DNA of 64,000 nucleotides, from positions 62,001 to 126,000 of the forward strand of contig NZ_FMYQ01000015.1 of NCBI RefSeq assembly GCF_900096975.1, read 5' to 3'. Numbering within the stretch: position 1 is the first letter of the stretch; every line of letters starts with the position of its first letter. Below are positions 30,130 through 39,444 of the stretch, in pieces. Origin of the DNA: Paraburkholderia lycopersici. GTDB taxonomy: Bacteria > Pseudomonadota > Gammaproteobacteria > Burkholderiales > Burkholderiaceae. The notes under the pieces are model-generated. The model saw only the letters and a list, made by a program, of their open reading frames with translations, was not told the origin of the DNA and ran no database searches. Made by a program: the position numbers and the translations under genes.

Positions 30130-31839
30130 ATGAAAACGCGCCCCAGTTTGCCTGCCGCCGCTGCCGCCGCCTCCGAGCCGCCCGGCTTTCCCGACGCCGA
30201 CGAACTCGCGGTCCTGCGCGCGTGGTACGCGGGCCTGCCGGTACGGCAGGCCGTGGCACGCTATCTGCCCGCGCGGCTGGGCGACGGCAAATCCGCACGC
30301 GGCGTGCTCGGGCACATCCGGCGCGCGCTCGTGGCAATCGCGCGCAAGGCGCATCGCGACGATCTCGCGGCCCTCCTCTCACATCCTGTCGAAGCGCGCG
30401 CGCAGCACGTGAAGGCCGTCGCGCAGGCCATCGAAATCTTGCGCACGGCACGCCCGCCCGAGCCGCGGATCGCCGACGAAGTCGCGCAGTGGTTCGCGCC
30501 GCGCGCCGTGCGCGCGCTGCATGCGCACGGCATCACCACCCTTGCCGATCTGACCGTGCGCATTCCGCGACGCCGCCAGTGGTGGAAGGCCGTGCCTGGA
30601 CTGGGCGTGGCAAGCGCGCGCGCAATCGAGGCGTTCTTCGCCGCATGGCCCGCGCTCACGGAAAAAGCGCGCGCGCTCGTCGTCGCGAGCCAGCGCGGCG
30701 ATATCGTTCCGTGGGAAGCGCTGAAGCTGCCGCACGAAGTGGACGGCTCCCAGGGCACGTTCCGCGCGCCGCGCGCGACCTGCACGCTGGATGCCTCGAA
30801 CGACTACGAGGCCGTGCAGACCTGGCTCGCGCTGCACGAATCGCCCGCCACGCAGCGCACCTATCGCAAGGAGGCCGAGCGGCTCATCCTCTGGGCGATC
30901 GTCGAGCGCGGGCGCGCGCTTTCGTCGCTTATGACCGAGGACGCCATCGCGTACCGCACGTTCCTGCGCCATCCGGCGCCGCGTGGCCGCTGGGTCGGCC
31001 CGGTGAGGCCGCGCACGTCGCCCGAATGGCGTCCGTTCAACGGCAGCCTTTCCGCTCGCTCGGTCGCGCATGCGCTCTCGATTCTCGGCGCGCTGTTCCG
31101 CTGGCTCGTCGAGCAGCGTTACGTCCTCGCCAATCCGTTCGCGGGCGTGAAGGTGCGCGGCGGCAACGCGGCGTCGGCGCTCGACGCCTCGCATGCCTTT
31201 ACCGAGGGCGAATGGACTTTGACTCGCACCATCGCCGACGGCCTGGAGTGGTCGAACGGCTGGACCGCGCCGGCCGCGCAGCGCCTGCGATTTCTGCTCG
31301 ATTTCGGCTACGCAACGGGGTTGCGTGCGAACGAACTCATCAGCGCCACGCTCGGACATGTCGAAACCGACGCCCGCGGCGATCACTGGCTGCGCGTGAC
31401 CGGCAAAGGCGGCAAGGTGGCGCGCGTGGCACTGCCGCCGCTCGCATGGGAAGCGCTGGCCCGCTATCTCGCCGAACGCGGCCTGCCGGTCACGCCTTCG
31501 CGCTGGCGCCCGGAAACGCCGGTAATCGGCAGCCTTGACGCGCAGGGCAACGAAGCGATCAGCAGCGTGCGGCTATGGGGCGTGCTCAGGCGTTTCTTCC
31601 GGATCGCCGCCGATGCGATCGAGTCCGATCATCCGCCGCTTGCGGAGAAACTGCGTCGCGCGAGCCCGCACTGGATGCGCCACACGCACGCCACGCACGC
31701 GCTCGGCCGCGGCGCGGAACTGACCACCGTCCGGGACAATCTGCGCCATGCATCCGTGTCCACCACCTCGATCTATCTGCACAGCGATGAGGTCAAACGG
31801 GCGAAGCAGATCGGCGCGGCTTTCGCAAAGGCGAAGTGA
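30130..31839 (+). CDS. Tyrosine recombinase / phage-type integrase
   Basis: A 569-residue site-specific recombinase. The N-terminal ~240 residues carry an unusual long extension that includes a helix-hairpin-helix-like segment (WWKAVPGLGVASARAIEAFF) before the core-binding domain (ATQRTYRKEAERLI). The catalytic domain shows Arg399 (YATGLRANEL), His514-x-x-Arg517 (HWMRHTHATH), His540 (LRHASVSTT) and the nucleophile Tyr549 (SIYLHSDE). It is about 200 residues longer than XerC. No phage or plasmid genes and no repeats marking an element are next to it, so it may be a domesticated chromosomal recombinase, as is common in Burkholderia. Confidence 0.9.
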   Translation: MKTRPSLPAAAAAASEPPGFPDADELAVLRAWYAGLPVRQAVARYLPARLGDGKSARGVLGHIRRALVAIARKAHRDDLAALLSHPVEARAQHVKAVAQAIEILRTARPPEPRIADEVAQWFAPRAVRALHAHGITTLADLTVRIPRRRQWWKAVPGLGVASARAIEAFFAAWPALTEKARALVVASQRGDIVPWEALKLPHEVDGSQGTFRAPRATCTLDASNDYEAVQTWLALHESPATQRTYRKEAERLILWAIVERGRALSSLMTEDAIAYRTFLRHPAPRGRWVGPVRPRTSPEWRPFNGSLSARSVAHALSILGALFRWLVEQRYVLANPFAGVKVRGGNAASALDASHAFTEGEWTLTRTIADGLEWSNGWTAPAAQRLRFLLDFGYATGLRANELISATLGHVETDARGDHWLRVTGKGGKVARVALPPLAWEALARYLAERGLPVTPSRWRPETPVIGSLDAQGNEAISSVRLWGVLRRFFRIAADAIESDHPPLAEKLRRASPHWMRHTHATHALGRGAELTTVRDNLRHASVSTTSIYLHSDEVKRAKQIGAAFAKAK

Positions 31840-31852
31840 GCCCCTGACCGCG

Positions 31853-31872
31853 CGCATGCGCATGCGCATGCG
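31853..31872. repeat. Short tandem repeat of GCATGC/GCGCAT units
   Basis: Three overlapping GCATGC palindromes in a strictly alternating purine-pyrimidine run lie 13 bases after the recombinase stop. It may form a Z-DNA or cruciform structure, or act as a weak transcript end between the convergent recombinase and cox genes. Confidence 0.5.
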
Positions 31873-31938
31873 TCTCGACGGCGCGTACCCGGAGGCGCGT
31901 GAGCCAGGTTGGCGAGCGTTTCCTGCGGTCTGACTCTT

Positions 31939-32595
31939 CTATCGTCCGCCCGGTGCGCCGTGCTTTGCCGCGGCGGCCGCGCCCGAGCGGCGCTCCACGC
32001 GCGCAACGACGTTCAGATAGTCGGCGGGCGTATCCATATCGACGCAATAGCGATCGTGTGCCGCCTCGTGGAGAAACACCTCGTCGCCGTGTTCGGCGAT
32101 CAGCTTGCGGCAGCCCGGATTCACGCGGCCGCCCACGACCTCGGGGCAATAACCCGACGCAAACACCACGGGATTGCCTCGCACGCCCTCGAACATCGGC
32201 ACGAGGATCGAACCGTAAGGCATCGACGCGTAAGCCTCGATCAATTCGCGGTAGTCGCCCGTTTCGATCAGCACCTGATCGGCGAGGCAGATCATCACGG
32301 CGTCGCACGGCGCCTGCAGCGCGGCGACGCCGCTCGCGACCGACGTCATCTGTCCTTCCCGGTAGCGGGGATTGCCCTGGAAGCGCACGTCGAGGCCGTC
32401 GAGCGCTTCGAACACGGCACGGCCATTGAATCCGGTCACCACGACAACCTCTTGCGGTTGCGCCCCCACGATCGCTCGCACGACCCGCCGCACGGCAGGC
32501 TCGCCGCACACCGGCAGCAGCAGCTTGTGGCGTCCTTCCATGCGGCTGGACAGGCCCGCCGCGAGCACGACGGCAGAAAACCGCACACTGCTCAT
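31939..32595 (-). CDS. MobA-like NTP transferase (molybdopterin cytidylyltransferase family)
   Basis: A 218-residue nucleotidyltransferase of the MocA/MobA family. The N-terminal SAVVLAAGLSSRMEGRHKLLLP is the nucleotide-binding LAAGxSxRMGxxK motif, and the ICLADQVLI segment is the Asp-containing metal site. CO dehydrogenases use the cytosine dinucleotide form of molybdopterin, so this enzyme most likely attaches CMP. It is the last gene of the cox operon; its ATG overlaps the stop of the XdhC-YHS gene (ATGA), and GGAGG precedes it. Confidence 0.88.
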   Translation of the reverse strand: MSSVRFSAVVLAAGLSSRMEGRHKLLLPVCGEPAVRRVVRAIVGAQPQEVVVVTGFNGRAVFEALDGLDVRFQGNPRYREGQMTSVASGVAALQAPCDAVMICLADQVLIETGDYRELIEAYASMPYGSILVPMFEGVRGNPVVFASGYCPEVVGGRVNPGCRKLIAEHGDEVFLHEAAHDRYCVDMDTPADYLNVVARVERRSGAAAAAKHGAPGGR

Positions 32596-33683
32596 CGCGC
32601 CTCCGCGGGGAGGCCGTCCGGGCGGTCGGTACCGCCCGGCGCAGCCGCCAGGTAGTGCTCGGGGGCGCGCTCGAACTCGATCTTGCAGCCGTCGCAGCAG
32701 AAGTACACCTTGCGGCCGCCATAGTCGACGACGTGTTTCGCCTTCGCGATCTCGACGCTCATGCCGCACACGGGGTTCACGTAATGCCCCGCCTCCGCGA
32801 CTGGCGCACCGAGCGCCTCGCATGGCGGCAACGGCGGCACGGTTTCGGTGGCGATCGCGCCATGCGGAGCGGCGGCCTGCGCGCGCCCTGCCGCCTCGGC
32901 CATTTCATGCCGCAGCGCGACCAGTCCCGCCACGGCGCCAAGGGCAATTTCCTGCGGCGTGTGCGCATGGATCGCCGGCCCGGCCGGTGCGTGCAGCGCC
33001 GCAAGCCGGGCTTCGTCGATACCGCGCAGACGCATTGCGGCCCGCAGCCGCTCGGCCTTGCGGTAGCTCGCGATCAGCAGCACCGCCCTGGCGCCGCTGC
33101 GCAATGCCGCTTCGAGCGCGACCTCGTCACCGTCGCCTTGTGTCGCGACCAGCACGAACGCCGTCCCGGCGCGATCCAGCGCGGCGGCGTCGAAGCCCGG
33201 CTGCCCGGCTCTTGCGAGATCGGCGGCGATGCTCGCGCGAAATCCGACACGCCGCGCGAATGCACACGCTTCGTGGGCCGCGGGCGTGGCGCCGAGCACG
33301 GCCACGAGCGGCGCAGGCACGGTGGGCTGGATAAAGAGCTCCAGCGCGCCGTTGCTTGCGCAAGGCATGGCATGCGCCTCGACTTCGGCCTCGGCTGGCG
33401 TCGGCTCGTTGCTGATCCGCACGCGCCGTGGCTGCCCCGTGCGGATCGACTGGCGCGCCGCCTCGACGACGATCGTCTGTGAGCAGCCCCCGCCTACCCA
33501 GCCATGCAGCGCGCCGTTGGCCTCGACCAGTGCCTGCGCGCCGACGTGCGTCGAGGTCGGCGGAGCCGCGCGGATAACGGTGACGACGGCGAACGGCGCG
33601 CCCGCGTCGATGAGCCGCTGCTCGAGCTGCAATAGATCGGCGGCGTCCGAAAGGGTTTCGATGGAGTCGGCATAGGCATTCAT
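32592..33683 (-). CDS. XdhC/CoxF-like maturation protein fused to a YHS domain
   Basis: A 363-residue protein. Residues about 20-270 are an XdhC/CoxI family unit: the N-terminal XdhC motif GWVGGGCSQ and a Rossmann-like C-terminal part (LVAVLGATPAAHEACAFARRVGF). XdhC proteins bind molybdopterin cofactor and help sulfurate and insert it. Residues about 310-363 add a YHS domain with Cys pairs NPVCGM and YFCCDGC, a metal-binding module. The gene lies in the cox operon with ATGA overlaps on both sides and occupies the place of coxF. Because form I CO dehydrogenase needs copper bridged to molybdenum, a metal role for the YHS part is plausible but unproven. Confidence 0.88.
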   Translation of the reverse strand: MNAYADSIETLSDAADLLQLEQRLIDAGAPFAVVTVIRAAPPTSTHVGAQALVEANGALHGWVGGGCSQTIVVEAARQSIRTGQPRRVRISNEPTPAEAEVEAHAMPCASNGALELFIQPTVPAPLVAVLGATPAAHEACAFARRVGFRASIAADLARAGQPGFDAAALDRAGTAFVLVATQGDGDEVALEAALRSGARAVLLIASYRKAERLRAAMRLRGIDEARLAALHAPAGPAIHAHTPQEIALGAVAGLVALRHEMAEAAGRAQAAAPHGAIATETVPPLPPCEALGAPVAEAGHYVNPVCGMSVEIAKAKHVVDYGGRKVYFCCDGCKIEFERAPEHYLAAAPGGTDRPDGLPAEAR

Positions 33684-34882
33684 TGCAGCGCCTCGAGAAT
33701 TTGAGGAAAGATCCGTTCGAGCCCCGCGAGGTCGCGGGCGCCGGCAAACAGGTCGAGGTGCGGCAGCGCGGCCTGCATGCCCGCGCTGGCCGGCTCGAAT
33801 CCGGGACGATCGGCGAGCGGATTGAGCCATACGAGCGAATGGCAGCGCCGCCGGATCGCGGCAAGCGCGTCGCCGAGCTGCGACACGTCGCCGGCGTCGT
33901 AACCGTCGCTGACGATCACGACCGCGGTGCGCGCGTGCAGCAGGCGCGGCGCGTAGCGCTCGCTGAAACCGGCAAGGCTTTCGCCGATGCGCGTGCCGCC
34001 GGCCCAGCCCTCGGAGATCAGGTGCAGGCGTTCCTGGGCGCGCCGCGGATCGGGATCGCGCAGCGCTTCGTCGACGCACACGAGCCGCGTATGGAAGACG
34101 AAACTGTGGATGTCGGGCAACCGTCCGCTCAGCACGCGCGCGAGGCGCAGGAAAAAGAAGCTGTAGAGGCTCATCGAGCGGCTCACGTCGAGCAGCAGAA
34201 CGATACGCGGACGCTGCCTGCGCTTGCGCCGCCACCCGAGCTCGACCGGCAGCCCGCCGCGCGACACGCTGCGGCGCAAGGTCCAGCGCAGGTCGATGGT
34301 GCGCCCGAGACTGGCATGCTGCTCGCGGCGCGTTTCGATGCCGCGCAGACGCCGGGCGAAGCGGCGGATCGCGGCGTCGATGGCGAAGAGTTCGTCGCGA
34401 TCGTTCAGGTGGCGCAAATCCGCGTGCGCGAGCGACTCGGCCCGCGTGGCGCCTTCGTTGGCGGCGGTGCCCTCGCCCGCCGCGCCGTCGCCGCGTCCCG
34501 CGAGCGAAATTGGTGTTCCCTCGCTCGCATCGCGCGGGCCGCGGGCCTCGTCGCCGCGCGAAAGCGGCCCGGCGCCGCCCACGCGGTTTTCAGCGAGCTT
34601 GCGCCGGTTCGGCGCGAAAAAATACGCGTCGAACAGATCGTCGAAGCGTCGCCATTCCTCGGCGCGCGAGCACAGCAGCGCACGCAGGCTCCAGCGCAGG
34701 ACATCGCGGTCTGTCTGCCCCATGCGCTGTACGACCTCGAGCGTCGCGGCGACGTCCGCGCTCGTCACGCCGAATGCGTTCGCGCGCAGCCAGCCCGCGA
34801 AACCCGCATAGCGCGCGACGAGCGTATCGGCAAGATCGCGCGGCGCGGCGCCAGGCATGGTGCTCTCGGCGCCGCTCAGCAT
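33680..34882 (-). CDS. coxE: CoxE-type von Willebrand A domain protein
   Basis: A 400-residue VWA protein of the CoxE family. The C-terminal half has the MIDAS motif DVSRSMS (DxSxS), then the conserved WAGGTRIGESL and VIVSDGYDAGD. The N-terminal half is variable and includes an acidic-basic linker (about 115-165). CoxE works with the AAA+ protein CoxD in maturing the Mo-Cu centre of CO dehydrogenase. Its start overlaps the coxD end by seven bases. Confidence 0.88.
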   Translation of the reverse strand: MLSGAESTMPGAAPRDLADTLVARYAGFAGWLRANAFGVTSADVAATLEVVQRMGQTDRDVLRWSLRALLCSRAEEWRRFDDLFDAYFFAPNRRKLAENRVGGAGPLSRGDEARGPRDASEGTPISLAGRGDGAAGEGTAANEGATRAESLAHADLRHLNDRDELFAIDAAIRRFARRLRGIETRREQHASLGRTIDLRWTLRRSVSRGGLPVELGWRRKRRQRPRIVLLLDVSRSMSLYSFFFLRLARVLSGRLPDIHSFVFHTRLVCVDEALRDPDPRRAQERLHLISEGWAGGTRIGESLAGFSERYAPRLLHARTAVVIVSDGYDAGDVSQLGDALAAIRRRCHSLVWLNPLADRPGFEPASAGMQAALPHLDLFAGARDLAGLERIFPQILEALQ

Positions 34883-35772
34883 GACGCCACCAGTTTTTCG
34901 ACGACCGGCCGCGTGAGGCTGGCCTGGTCCTCGCGCGTTTTCACGAGCGCGGCGAGCGTGTCCATCACGCGGTCTACGCCGTTTTCGTCGAGCGCGCTCA
35001 CGCCGAGGCGCAGCAATGCGGCCACCCAGTCGAGCGTTTCCGCGAGGCCGGGCTTGCGGCGCAGCGCCATTTCGCGCACCGCATGCACGAATTCGACGAT
35101 CTGACGCGCCAGCGCCTCCGGCACCTCGGGAACCTGGGTCCGCACGATCATGAGCTCGCGCTGGAACGACGGATAGTCAACGTACTGGTAGAGGCAGCGG
35201 CGGCGCAACGCATCGGAGATCTCGCGCGTGGCGTTCGACGTCAGGATCACGTACGGCCGCTCGGTCGCGCGGATCACGCCGAGTTCGGGAATCGAAAGCT
35301 GGAAATCCGAAAGCAGTTCGAGCAGGTAGGCCTCGAACGCCTCGTCGGTACGGTCGATTTCGTCGATCAGCAACACCGGCGCCGGCGTGGTCGTAATGGC
35401 TTCGAGCAGCGGGCGCTTGAGCAGATAACGCTCCGAAAAAATGTCCTGCTCCCTGTCGCGCAGCGGTCGCGCGTCCTGTTCGAAGAGCTTGATCGCCAGC
35501 AGTTGATGAACGTAGTTCCACTCGTAGAGCGCCGCGTGCGCGTCGAGCCCCTCGTAGCATTGCAGGCGGATCAACGGCACGTCGAGCAGACGCGCCAGCG
35601 CCTTCGCCACCTCGGTCTTGCCCACGCCCGCCTCGCCCTCCAGCAGCAGCGGGCGGCGCATCTCCATCGCGAGCAGCAGCGCAGCCGCGAAGCTGCGCTC
35701 GACAATGAACCGGTGGCTCGCGAGCTTTGCCTGCAGCGCGAGGACGTCCGGCATGCGGTCGGTCTGCGTCAT
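34876..35772 (-). CDS. coxD: CoxD-type MoxR AAA+ ATPase
   Basis: A 298-residue MoxR-family AAA+ protein with P-loop GEAGVGKTE, Walker B VLLIDEIDRTD, and sensor region VILTSNATREISDALRRR. CoxD is the chaperone that helps insert sulfur and copper into the CO dehydrogenase active site. It starts eight bases after coxG; the ribosome site GAGGCGG overlaps the coxG end. Paired with CoxE as usual for MoxR-VWA couples. Confidence 0.92.
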   Translation of the reverse strand: MTQTDRMPDVLALQAKLASHRFIVERSFAAALLLAMEMRRPLLLEGEAGVGKTEVAKALARLLDVPLIRLQCYEGLDAHAALYEWNYVHQLLAIKLFEQDARPLRDREQDIFSERYLLKRPLLEAITTTPAPVLLIDEIDRTDEAFEAYLLELLSDFQLSIPELGVIRATERPYVILTSNATREISDALRRRCLYQYVDYPSFQRELMIVRTQVPEVPEALARQIVEFVHAVREMALRRKPGLAETLDWVAALLRLGVSALDENGVDRVMDTLAALVKTREDQASLTRPVVEKLVASC

Positions 35773-35780
35773 GGCCCGCC

Positions 35781-36434
35781 TCAGCGGCCTTGCGCCTTGC
35801 GCGTGAAGTGCCCGCGCAGCCAGTCGCGGACGATGGCCCATAGAAACGCAAGCCCGTTGAGTTCGGCGGGCTGCGCGGGGGCCGCACGCGCGACCGGTTC
35901 CGGCGGCGTCGCGCCGGGCATGGTTCCACCGTCGGCGCGGGAAGCGGGCGCGGCGGGGTCAGGCGCGGCTTGCGGTGCCGCCATGGCATCGAGCCGCGCC
36001 GCGAAGTTCGCGACGAACTGCTTGAGCAACTGCTCCGACACGGGCCCCATGAGCCGGCCGCCGAGCGCGGCGGCCTTGCCGCTCATCGTCACCTCGCTTT
36101 TGCCGGCCAGCGTGCTGGTTTCGCCGCTGGGCTGTACGCTGGCCGTGAGATCCATGGTCGCCGCCGAGCCGCCCGTCGAATCCGTGCCCTTGCCGAGCAG
36201 ATGCAGGCTGTGCGCCGCGGCGTCGAGCGCGAGCACCTCGATGTCGCCCTTGAACGACATGGTCGCCGGGCCGAGCCGCACCGTGATCGTGCCTTTGTAG
36301 TGCGTGTCGTCGACGCGTTCGGTAATCTTCGCGCCCGGCATGCAGCCGGCCACGGCTTCGATGTCCTGCATGAGCGCCCACGCGCGGTCCGCGCCCGCGT
36401 CGAGTGGAAACGCTTTGTCGAGTACGATTTTCAT
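35781..36434 (-). CDS. coxG: CoxG-type SRPBCC protein
   Basis: A 217-residue protein with an N-terminal SRPBCC/CoxG domain (about 1-150; AWALMQDIEAVAGCMPGAKI is the signature) and a Pro/Ala-rich linker followed by a short C-terminal hydrophobic stretch (LNGLAFLWAIVRDWL) that may touch the membrane. CoxG is believed to recruit CO dehydrogenase to the cytoplasmic membrane. It lies 30 bases after coxL. Confidence 0.9.
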   Translation of the reverse strand: MKIVLDKAFPLDAGADRAWALMQDIEAVAGCMPGAKITERVDDTHYKGTITVRLGPATMSFKGDIEVLALDAAAHSLHLLGKGTDSTGGSAATMDLTASVQPSGETSTLAGKSEVTMSGKAAALGGRLMGPVSEQLLKQFVANFAARLDAMAAPQAAPDPAAPASRADGGTMPGATPPEPVARAAPAQPAELNGLAFLWAIVRDWLRGHFTRKAQGR

Positions 36435-36464
36435 TCTGGACTCCTCATCCTCCCGCGATTCGCG

Positions 36465-38879
36465 TCAGGCAGGCCGCGTGAGACCGAGCTCGCGGCATTG
36501 CTGCCAGACGCGGTACGTGTTGTGCGGCATGTTCATGTGCGTGACGCCGAGATGAGCGAACGCATCGACCACGGCCGACGTGAAGCACGGGATCGAGCCG
36601 ACGTGCGGCGATTCGGCCACGCCCTTCGCGCCGATCGGGTGGTGCGGCGACGGCGTCACCGTGAAGTCGGTCTCCCAATGCGGCGTTTCCATGGCCGTCG
36701 GCACGAAGTAGTCGAGCAGCGTGGCGCCGAGCAGGTTGCCCGCCTCGTCGTAGGGCAGCTCCTGGCCGAGCGCGACCGCGAAGCCTTCGGTCAGGCCGCC
36801 GTGGATCTGCCCTTCGATAATCATCGGATTGATGCGCGTGCCGCAGTCGTCGAGCGCATAGAAGCGGCGCACGCGGATCTCGCCGGTATAGCGGTTGACG
36901 TCGAGCACGCACACGTAGGCGCCGAACGGAAACGTGAAATTGGGCGGATCGTAGTAGTCGACCGCCTCGAGGCCCATCTCGAGCCCTTCGGGAACGTTGT
37001 TGTAGGCGGCCCACGCCACCTCCTTCACGGTCTTGAACTGTTCGGGCGAGCCCTTCAGCACGAAGCGGTCGAGATCGAATTCGACGTCCTCGGGACTCGC
37101 TTCGAGCAGATGCGCGGCGATCCGGCGCGCCTTCTCGCGGATCTTGCGCGAGGCGCGCGCGACCGCGGCGCCCGCAACGGGCGTCGAGCGCGAGCCGTAG
37201 GTGCCGAGCCCGTAGGGCGCCGTGGCGGTGTCGCCCTCTTCCACCGCGATCTTCGAGGCCGGAATGCCTGCCTCCGACGCAATGATTTGCGCGTACGTGG
37301 TCTGGTGCCCCTGGCCCTGCGTGATCGTGCCCATGCGTGCGATGGCCGAGCCGTCGGGGTGCACGCGAATCTCGCACGAGTCGAACATCCCGACCCCGAG
37401 GATGTCGCACATCTTCGAGGGCCCCGCCCCGACGATCTCGGTGAAGTTCACGACGCCGATGCCCATCAGCCACTCGGCGTTCGGGTCGGCGCGGCGCCGC
37501 ACCTGCTCGGCGCGCAGCGCGTCGTAGTCGACGGCGGCCAGCACCTTTTTGAGCGCCGTTTCGTAGTCGCCCGAATCGTATTCGAGGCCGAGCGGCGTCG
37601 TGTAGGGAAACTGGTCCCTGCTGATGAAATTGCGCAAGCGGATCTCGGCCTTGTCTATGCCGAGCTTCTGGGCGAGCACGTCCACCATGCGCTCGATCAG
37701 GTAGACCGCCTCGGTCACGCGAAACGAGCAGCGGTAGGCGACGCCGCCCGGAAACTTGTTCGTGTACACGCCGTCGACGGACACGAACGCATTGGGGATC
37801 GCATACGAGCCCGTGCAGACATGGAACATGCCGGCGGGCCACTTCGTGGGGTCGGCGCACGCGTCGAACGCGCCGTGATCGGCCACCACGTTTACGCGCA
37901 GCGCCTTGATGCGGCCGTCCTTGTCGGCGGCCAGTTCGCCGGTCATGTGATAGTCACGCGCGAACGCGGTGCTGGAGAGGTTTTCGCTGCGCGACTCGAT
38001 CCACTTGACCGGACGGCCGAGCACGATGGAAGCCACGATCGACGTCACGTAGCCCGGATACACGCCGACCTTGTTGCCGAAGCCGCCGCCGATATCGGGC
38101 GAAATGATGCGGATGTTCGATTCCGGGATCGTCGACAGGAGCCCGACCACGGTGCGCACGACGTGAGGCGCCTGCGACGTGATGTAGACCGTGAGATCGC
38201 CGCGCACCTTGTCGAACGACGCCACGCAGCCGCAGGTTTCGAGCGGGCACGGGTGCACGCGCGGATACACGATGTCCTGCCTGACCGTGACTTCGGCGGC
38301 CTCGAACATGCGGTCCGTCTTGTCGCGATCGCCCATCGTCCACGTGAAAATATGGTTAGGATGCCTGCGCGTGCCGTGGGCACCCGTATCCTTGTCGCGA
38401 ATGTCCTCGCGAATCACGGGCGCGTCGGGTTCGAGCGCCTTCATCGGATCGACGAGGGCCGGCAGTTCCTCGTATTCGACTTCGACGAGTTCGGCCGCAT
38501 CGGCGGCGACATAGCGGTCGTCGGCCACGACGAACGCGACTTCCTGATTCTGGAAGCAGACTTTCTCGTCGGCGAGCACCGCCTGCACGTCGCCCGCGAG
38601 CGTCGGCATCCAGTGCAGCTTGAGCGGCTTGAGGTCGTCGGCGCTCAGCACGGCGTGCACGCCGGGATGCGCGAGCGCGCGCGACTTGTCGATGCTTTTG
38701 ATGCGCGCGTGCGCGTACGGACTGCGCACCATCACGCCGAACAGCATGCCCGGCATCTTGATGTCGTCCACGTAGCTGCCCTTGCCCTGGATGAAGCGCG
38801 GGTCCTCGCGGCGCTTGCGCGAGCAGCCCATGCCTTCGAGCGCGGCGAGACGGTCCAGATTGGCGTCGAGATTGCCCAT
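36465..38879 (-). CDS. coxL: Aerobic CO dehydrogenase large subunit, form I
   Basis: An 804-residue molybdenum-copper hydroxylase subunit that oxidises CO to CO2. The loop AYRCSFR (residues 381-387, with Cys384 as the expected copper ligand) is the form I signature; form II enzymes have AYRGAGR. The Mo-site segment GAKGVAESPH holds the catalytic Glu, and GGGFGNK and QGQGHQTT are cofactor-binding motifs. The length matches known CoxL. It starts 17 bases after coxS. This strongly supports real CO oxidation rather than a generic xanthine-dehydrogenase-like enzyme. Confidence 0.96.
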   Translation of the reverse strand: MGNLDANLDRLAALEGMGCSRKRREDPRFIQGKGSYVDDIKMPGMLFGVMVRSPYAHARIKSIDKSRALAHPGVHAVLSADDLKPLKLHWMPTLAGDVQAVLADEKVCFQNQEVAFVVADDRYVAADAAELVEVEYEELPALVDPMKALEPDAPVIREDIRDKDTGAHGTRRHPNHIFTWTMGDRDKTDRMFEAAEVTVRQDIVYPRVHPCPLETCGCVASFDKVRGDLTVYITSQAPHVVRTVVGLLSTIPESNIRIISPDIGGGFGNKVGVYPGYVTSIVASIVLGRPVKWIESRSENLSSTAFARDYHMTGELAADKDGRIKALRVNVVADHGAFDACADPTKWPAGMFHVCTGSYAIPNAFVSVDGVYTNKFPGGVAYRCSFRVTEAVYLIERMVDVLAQKLGIDKAEIRLRNFISRDQFPYTTPLGLEYDSGDYETALKKVLAAVDYDALRAEQVRRRADPNAEWLMGIGVVNFTEIVGAGPSKMCDILGVGMFDSCEIRVHPDGSAIARMGTITQGQGHQTTYAQIIASEAGIPASKIAVEEGDTATAPYGLGTYGSRSTPVAGAAVARASRKIREKARRIAAHLLEASPEDVEFDLDRFVLKGSPEQFKTVKEVAWAAYNNVPEGLEMGLEAVDYYDPPNFTFPFGAYVCVLDVNRYTGEIRVRRFYALDDCGTRINPMIIEGQIHGGLTEGFAVALGQELPYDEAGNLLGATLLDYFVPTAMETPHWETDFTVTPSPHHPIGAKGVAESPHVGSIPCFTSAVVDAFAHLGVTHMNMPHNTYRVWQQCRELGLTRPA

Positions 38880-38896
38880 GACGTGTCTCCCGGCGC

Positions 38897-39427
38897 TCAG
38901 TGCGCGTGCGCCGCGCCCGCCTCGATGAGCGGATGCGAGGTTTCGGCCGCTTCGCCGCGCAGCTTGCGCGCCGCGTATTGCACGGCCTTCACGATGTTCT
39001 GATAGCCCGTGCAGCGGCACAGGTTCCCCGCCATCCAGTAGCGGATTTCCGCTTCGGTGGGGTCCGGGTTCTCCTGGAGCAGGCGGTACGCGCGCATCAG
39101 CATGCCCGGCGTGCAAAAGCCGCATTGCAGACCATGCTCCTGCATGAAGCCCTCCTGCAGCGCATGCAAGGTGCCGCCTTCGGCGAGCCCTTCGACCGTG
39201 CGGACCTCGGCACCCTGCGCCTGCACGGTCAGCAGCGTGCAGGACTTGACGGACATGCCGTTGAAATCGACCGTGCAGGCGCCGCAATGCGACGTCTCGC
39301 AGCCGATATGCGGCCCGGTGTGCTGGCACTTTTCGCGCAGCGTGTGAATCAGCAACTCGCGCGGTTCGACGACGACGTCGACCTCGCTGCCGTTGAGGCT
39401 GAACGACACCATGGTTTTGCTGGCCAT
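38897..39427 (-). CDS. coxS: CO dehydrogenase small subunit (two 2Fe-2S clusters)
   Basis: A 176-residue iron-sulfur subunit. The plant-ferredoxin-type cluster uses [13 protein letters not shown] with a later SC; the second cluster uses QCGFCTPGM and [11 protein letters not shown]. It carries electrons from the Mo centre to the FAD of CoxM. The ATG at 39427 has GGAG upstream; a TTG at 39448 would add seven residues and overlap coxM. Confidence 0.95.
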   Translation of the reverse strand: MASKTMVSFSLNGSEVDVVVEPRELLIHTLREKCQHTGPHIGCETSHCGACTVDFNGMSVKSCTLLTVQAQGAEVRTVEGLAEGGTLHALQEGFMQEHGLQCGFCTPGMLMRAYRLLQENPDPTEAEIRYWMAGNLCRCTGYQNIVKAVQYAARKLRGEAAETSHPLIEAGAAHAH

Positions 39428-39444
39428 TTCGCGTTCTCCGTGAG

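Noticed and set aside
35970-39002. Plus-strand open frame of about 1010 codons opposite coxG and coxL
   Set aside because: It is an antisense shadow of high-GC genes; its product is rich in Arg, His and Ala and matches no fold, while the minus strand encodes clear CoxG and CoxL.
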